Positions 61,879-64,000 of a stretch of 64,000 nucleotides of DNA are shown here, piece by piece. The notes beneath the pieces are model-generated. The model worked only from the letters and a program-made list of their open reading frames with translations, searched no databases and was not told where the DNA came from. The stretch is from NCBI GenBank assembly GCA_004020875.1, contig SAPZ01000029.1, forward strand, positions 1 through 64,000, written 5' to 3'. How positions within the stretch are numbered: position 1 is the first letter of the stretch; each line of letters opens with the position of its first letter. The position numbers and the translations under genes were made by a program. The stretch comes from Mesorhizobium sp. (GTDB lineage Bacteria; Pseudomonadota; Alphaproteobacteria; Rhizobiales; Rhizobiaceae).

Positions 61879-62721
61879 TCACGGCAGAAGAAGAATGTCT
61901 CTCTGATCGAGCACGTCACGAATATCTATTTCCTTTTCGGATTTGCCACTGAAGACAATGGATCGTCCGTAATGATTGGAGAGATATTCGGCCATTTCCC
62001 CAGTTTTTTGCGGTCCATACCGCCAAGGGCCGTATTCCATGAGAATGGGCACTCGAAGCCGCACCAGCTCGGCCATAGACTTCAGCGCTTCCGGCTCGGC
62101 ACCTTCGATATCCATCCATACCAAACCTACATCCTCAGGGCTGACCTTGGCCTCGGCGAGGATGCGCTCAACACGACGAAGCGGCACCCGAACCGATCGT
62201 GAGCTGCCATTTGGCCTGATCACACTGCTCGCACCAAAATTGTCATCGCCGAAGTAGAGGTCGATCGAACCTTCATTGTCGCCAGCCGCGCATTCAAAGA
62301 CAGTCACAGCGCTGGAAAGTTCGTTGAGGGACAAATTATGCTTCAGTAGCTTGAGATTGCGCGGATCCGGTTCGACCGAGACGGCTCGATCGAATTTGCC
62401 GCTGCGCATCAGATAGACGGTGTGCGTGCCTATGTTCGCGCCGAGTTCCAACAATACCTTCCCCTTCGGAACTCCGACAAGGTCAAGAACCCGATTGGCC
62501 AAATCGCGCTGGTAGTGCCCCTTCCGGAACAGGTCCTTGCCGATGGTTTCTCGAGGCGAGAATGTCAGAATGTGATCGTCAAACTGTTTTGTAACGAGAA
62601 TGACGTCGTCCTGCAGAGCCAGTAGGCTGACAGTCTGAAACCAGTCGAAAGATCTGAGTTTTGCGAACAACCCGTCACGCAAGTGACGAATCGCTTCTTC
62701 CGCTGGAACGAAAATCTTCAT
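61879..62721 (-). CDS. FkbM family methyltransferase
   Basis: The 280-residue SAM-dependent methyltransferase starts MKIFVPAEEAIRHLRDGL. The SAM-binding glycine-rich motif is VLLELGANIGTHTVYLM (~residue 100), followed by AVSVEPDPRNLKLLKHN, and the FkbM signature WMDIEGAEPEAL is near residue 205. FkbM enzymes O-methylate sugars or polyketides. It is convergent with the neighbouring glycosyltransferase, only 15 bp apart, and probably modifies a surface glycan. Confidence 0.9.
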   Translation of the reverse strand: MKIFVPAEEAIRHLRDGLFAKLRSFDWFQTVSLLALQDDVILVTKQFDDHILTFSPRETIGKDLFRKGHYQRDLANRVLDLVGVPKGKVLLELGANIGTHTVYLMRSGKFDRAVSVEPDPRNLKLLKHNLSLNELSSAVTVFECAAGDNEGSIDLYFGDDNFGASSVIRPNGSSRSVRVPLRRVERILAEAKVSPEDVGLVWMDIEGAEPEALKSMAELVRLRVPILMEYGPWRYGPQKTGEMAEYLSNHYGRSIVFSGKSEKEIDIRDVLDQRDILLLP

Positions 62722-63052
62722 GCAGCCGCTTATTGGCTGCAATTCACCTGTTTGCAAGCGTTCATGGGAATACGGCTATGCTCAAGCCTTCCGCTACCCG
62801 ACGGGCGGGTTTTCACCTCCGGCCAATCTTTCAACGGAGACTGACTGGCGGGCTTCGTATCGAAAGCTCTGATTTGGTTTACTCAACAGAGTCACGATTC
62901 GGGGCCATTCTGACTCGTATTCGGTGAAGCGCAACTGTCTTGGCCGATTGCGATAAAAGATTTCGGTTAGCAGAAAATTTGATTTTGTGTCATCGATCGA
63001 GCGATTTCAACCGTTCTTTGCCACTGCAATTTTCTGCGCGGACGGACCACAA
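62722..63052. other. 331-bp region upstream of two unknown genes
   Basis: AT-richer than the rest of the window, without a recognised repeat, RNA or protein gene. It lies upstream of the minus-strand FkbM gene and the plus-strand gene at 63053. Confidence 0.35.
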
Positions 63053-63451
63053 ATGGCCTGGGTTGGCGATCTCAAGAGATATCAAGACGACCGCGACACG
63101 CTCATTAAACTTCGGCACCAGCGTGATCGCCACCTTGAGTCGCTGAACGAAACCACCGCCGGGCTCAAGCGGAACTCGGAAGAATATCAGATCGCCGTGA
63201 GCGATTACTTTAGCAGCGTCGACCTGATCGACGCTGAGATTGCTGAGATAGAAACAGCTCAGATGCTTAGGCGGGCTGAGCAATGGCGCATCCCTACCCC
63301 GCAGCGGCCGTACAAAGAGGCCGAAGATACCGATTTCTGGGAGTGGCACGCCGTCCACGGTCGCTACTATCTCACTGAGGAGGCGACGCGCAGGATCCGG
63401 CGCGACGTTTATAATGAGCGCGAGATGTTGATGAAACCTTGGCTGACGTAG
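63053..63451 (+). CDS. hypothetical protein
   Basis: The 132-residue product starts MAWVGDLKRYQDDRDTLIKLRHQRDRHLESLNETTAGLKRN. This forms a charged coiled-coil-like helix, and SDYFSSVDLIDAEIAEIETAQMLRRAEQW continues it. A short globular end has DTDFWEWHAVHGRYYLTEEATRR. A GTG at 62987 gives a longer alternative. The gene has lower GC than the core of the window. I do not recognise a family. Confidence 0.6.
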   Translation: MAWVGDLKRYQDDRDTLIKLRHQRDRHLESLNETTAGLKRNSEEYQIAVSDYFSSVDLIDAEIAEIETAQMLRRAEQWRIPTPQRPYKEAEDTDFWEWHAVHGRYYLTEEATRRIRRDVYNEREMLMKPWLT

Positions 63452-63513
63452 TTGGCCGTTTTGATCAGCGTCATCAGCTTGGTGGTTTCCGTACTCAAAC
63501 CGTGAGAGGGCTG

Positions 63514-64000
63514 ATGAGAAAATACTACGAGGTCAGCACCGACGGCATTTACACCAACCTTCAGCTGTATACGTTGGTGCAAGCGCAGCGCTATTGGAAT
63601 GCCCTTGTTGCCGATCATCTCGAGCAAAAGGATGCCACTGAAGACCTAGTTGAGAGATGCGTTTTTATCGTTGCGATTCTGGGCCTCAGCGTGTCGCAGT
63701 TGCTTGGACAGAATGATCCGACGCCCAAGGAGCGAAAAATCGCCTCTCCGAAAGATATTTGGAGGCGTTTCGCCAGTCACCACAATGTGATGGAAGTAAG
63801 TACGATCGAATTTGATCAATTCATCGACGTCTACGACGCCTGCCGACACTTCGGCGTCTCACCCGATGGGTTTGCGCACGCGAGGCTAGAGCCTCTAGAC
63901 ATTGAGGCTACTCGTCGATGGTACGAGGTTGCCCATCGCGTATGGATGGCTGTCATGAAGGCCCTTCGTTCAGATCTACAGAACGTCATCGAACAGCTCG
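63514..64000 (+). CDS. hypothetical protein, 3' partial
   Basis: An open frame runs from ATG at 63514 (MRKYYEVSTDGIYTNLQLYT...) to the window edge without a stop, so 162 residues are visible and the gene continues. GAGAGGG lies 5 nt upstream. The product is mostly helical and soluble, with no recognised motif. The same low-GC character as the preceding gene suggests a common origin. Confidence 0.6.
   Translation, partial: MRKYYEVSTDGIYTNLQLYTLVQAQRYWNALVADHLEQKDATEDLVERCVFIVAILGLSVSQLLGQNDPTPKERKIASPKDIWRRFASHHNVMEVSTIEFDQFIDVYDACRHFGVSPDGFAHARLEPLDIEATRRWYEVAHRVWMAVMKALRSDLQNVIEQL

Overview
The window is GC-rich chromosomal DNA from an alphaproteobacterium, most likely Rhizobiales close to Mesorhizobium. 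This is inferred from gene content, not from a database search. Supporting signs are a ROSE-type RNA thermometer before a small heat-shock gene, a CIRCE element before groESL, a usg gene, BA14K and DUF982 family genes, a thuAB pair, a NolR-like ArsR regulator, a tlde1/DUF2778 protein, and several families of short palindromic intergenic repeats.

Left part (1-11.6 kb): the 3' end of an FAD-linked hydroxyacid dehydrogenase, an AraC regulator divergent from a membrane protein, a single-domain haemoglobin, a two-copy BA14K protein, a lysine-2,3-aminomutase/EpmB-type radical SAM enzyme, a VOC protein divergent from a WYL regulator, an acyl-CoA ligase, a secreted protein and a long coiled-coil protein. 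Heat-shock block (12-19.3 kb): two hsp20 genes behind a ROSE leader, a 115-residue unknown gene plus usg, groES-groEL behind CIRCE, three small genes (one DUF982), and htpG.

Middle (19.4-45.2 kb): amidotransferase, serine hydrolase, ABC-F ATPase and 2OG-Fe(II) oxygenase. Then comes a hydroxycinnamate (ferulate/p-coumarate) locus: acyl-CoA ligase, hydratase/lyase and a divergent MarR regulator with two inverted-repeat operators, flanked by an AhpD-like and an OsmC gene. After it lie a secreted acid phosphatase divergent from a di-haem peroxidase, a RibD-type reductase divergent from an HxlR regulator, small unknown genes, an SRAP/YedK protein, an envelope cluster (YqaA, PAP2, DUF2127, DUF2231), tlde1, a GT1 glycosyltransferase, thuAB, an adenosine deaminase and a GFA protein.

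Right part (45.5-64 kb): an 18-repeat TPR protein, then a divergent catabolic locus (BKACE, a DDAH/arginine-deiminase-like hydrolase and an M20 amidohydrolase against LysR and a complete PotABCD-like transporter). After it come an ArsR regulator, three small genes (two DUF982), and a surface-glycan group (GT8, hexapeptide acyltransferase, a second DxD glycosyltransferase, FkbM methyltransferase). The last 3 kb look less GC-rich and hold two unrecognised genes, the last cut by the window edge. No rRNA, tRNA, CRISPR array, IS element or integrase was recognised.
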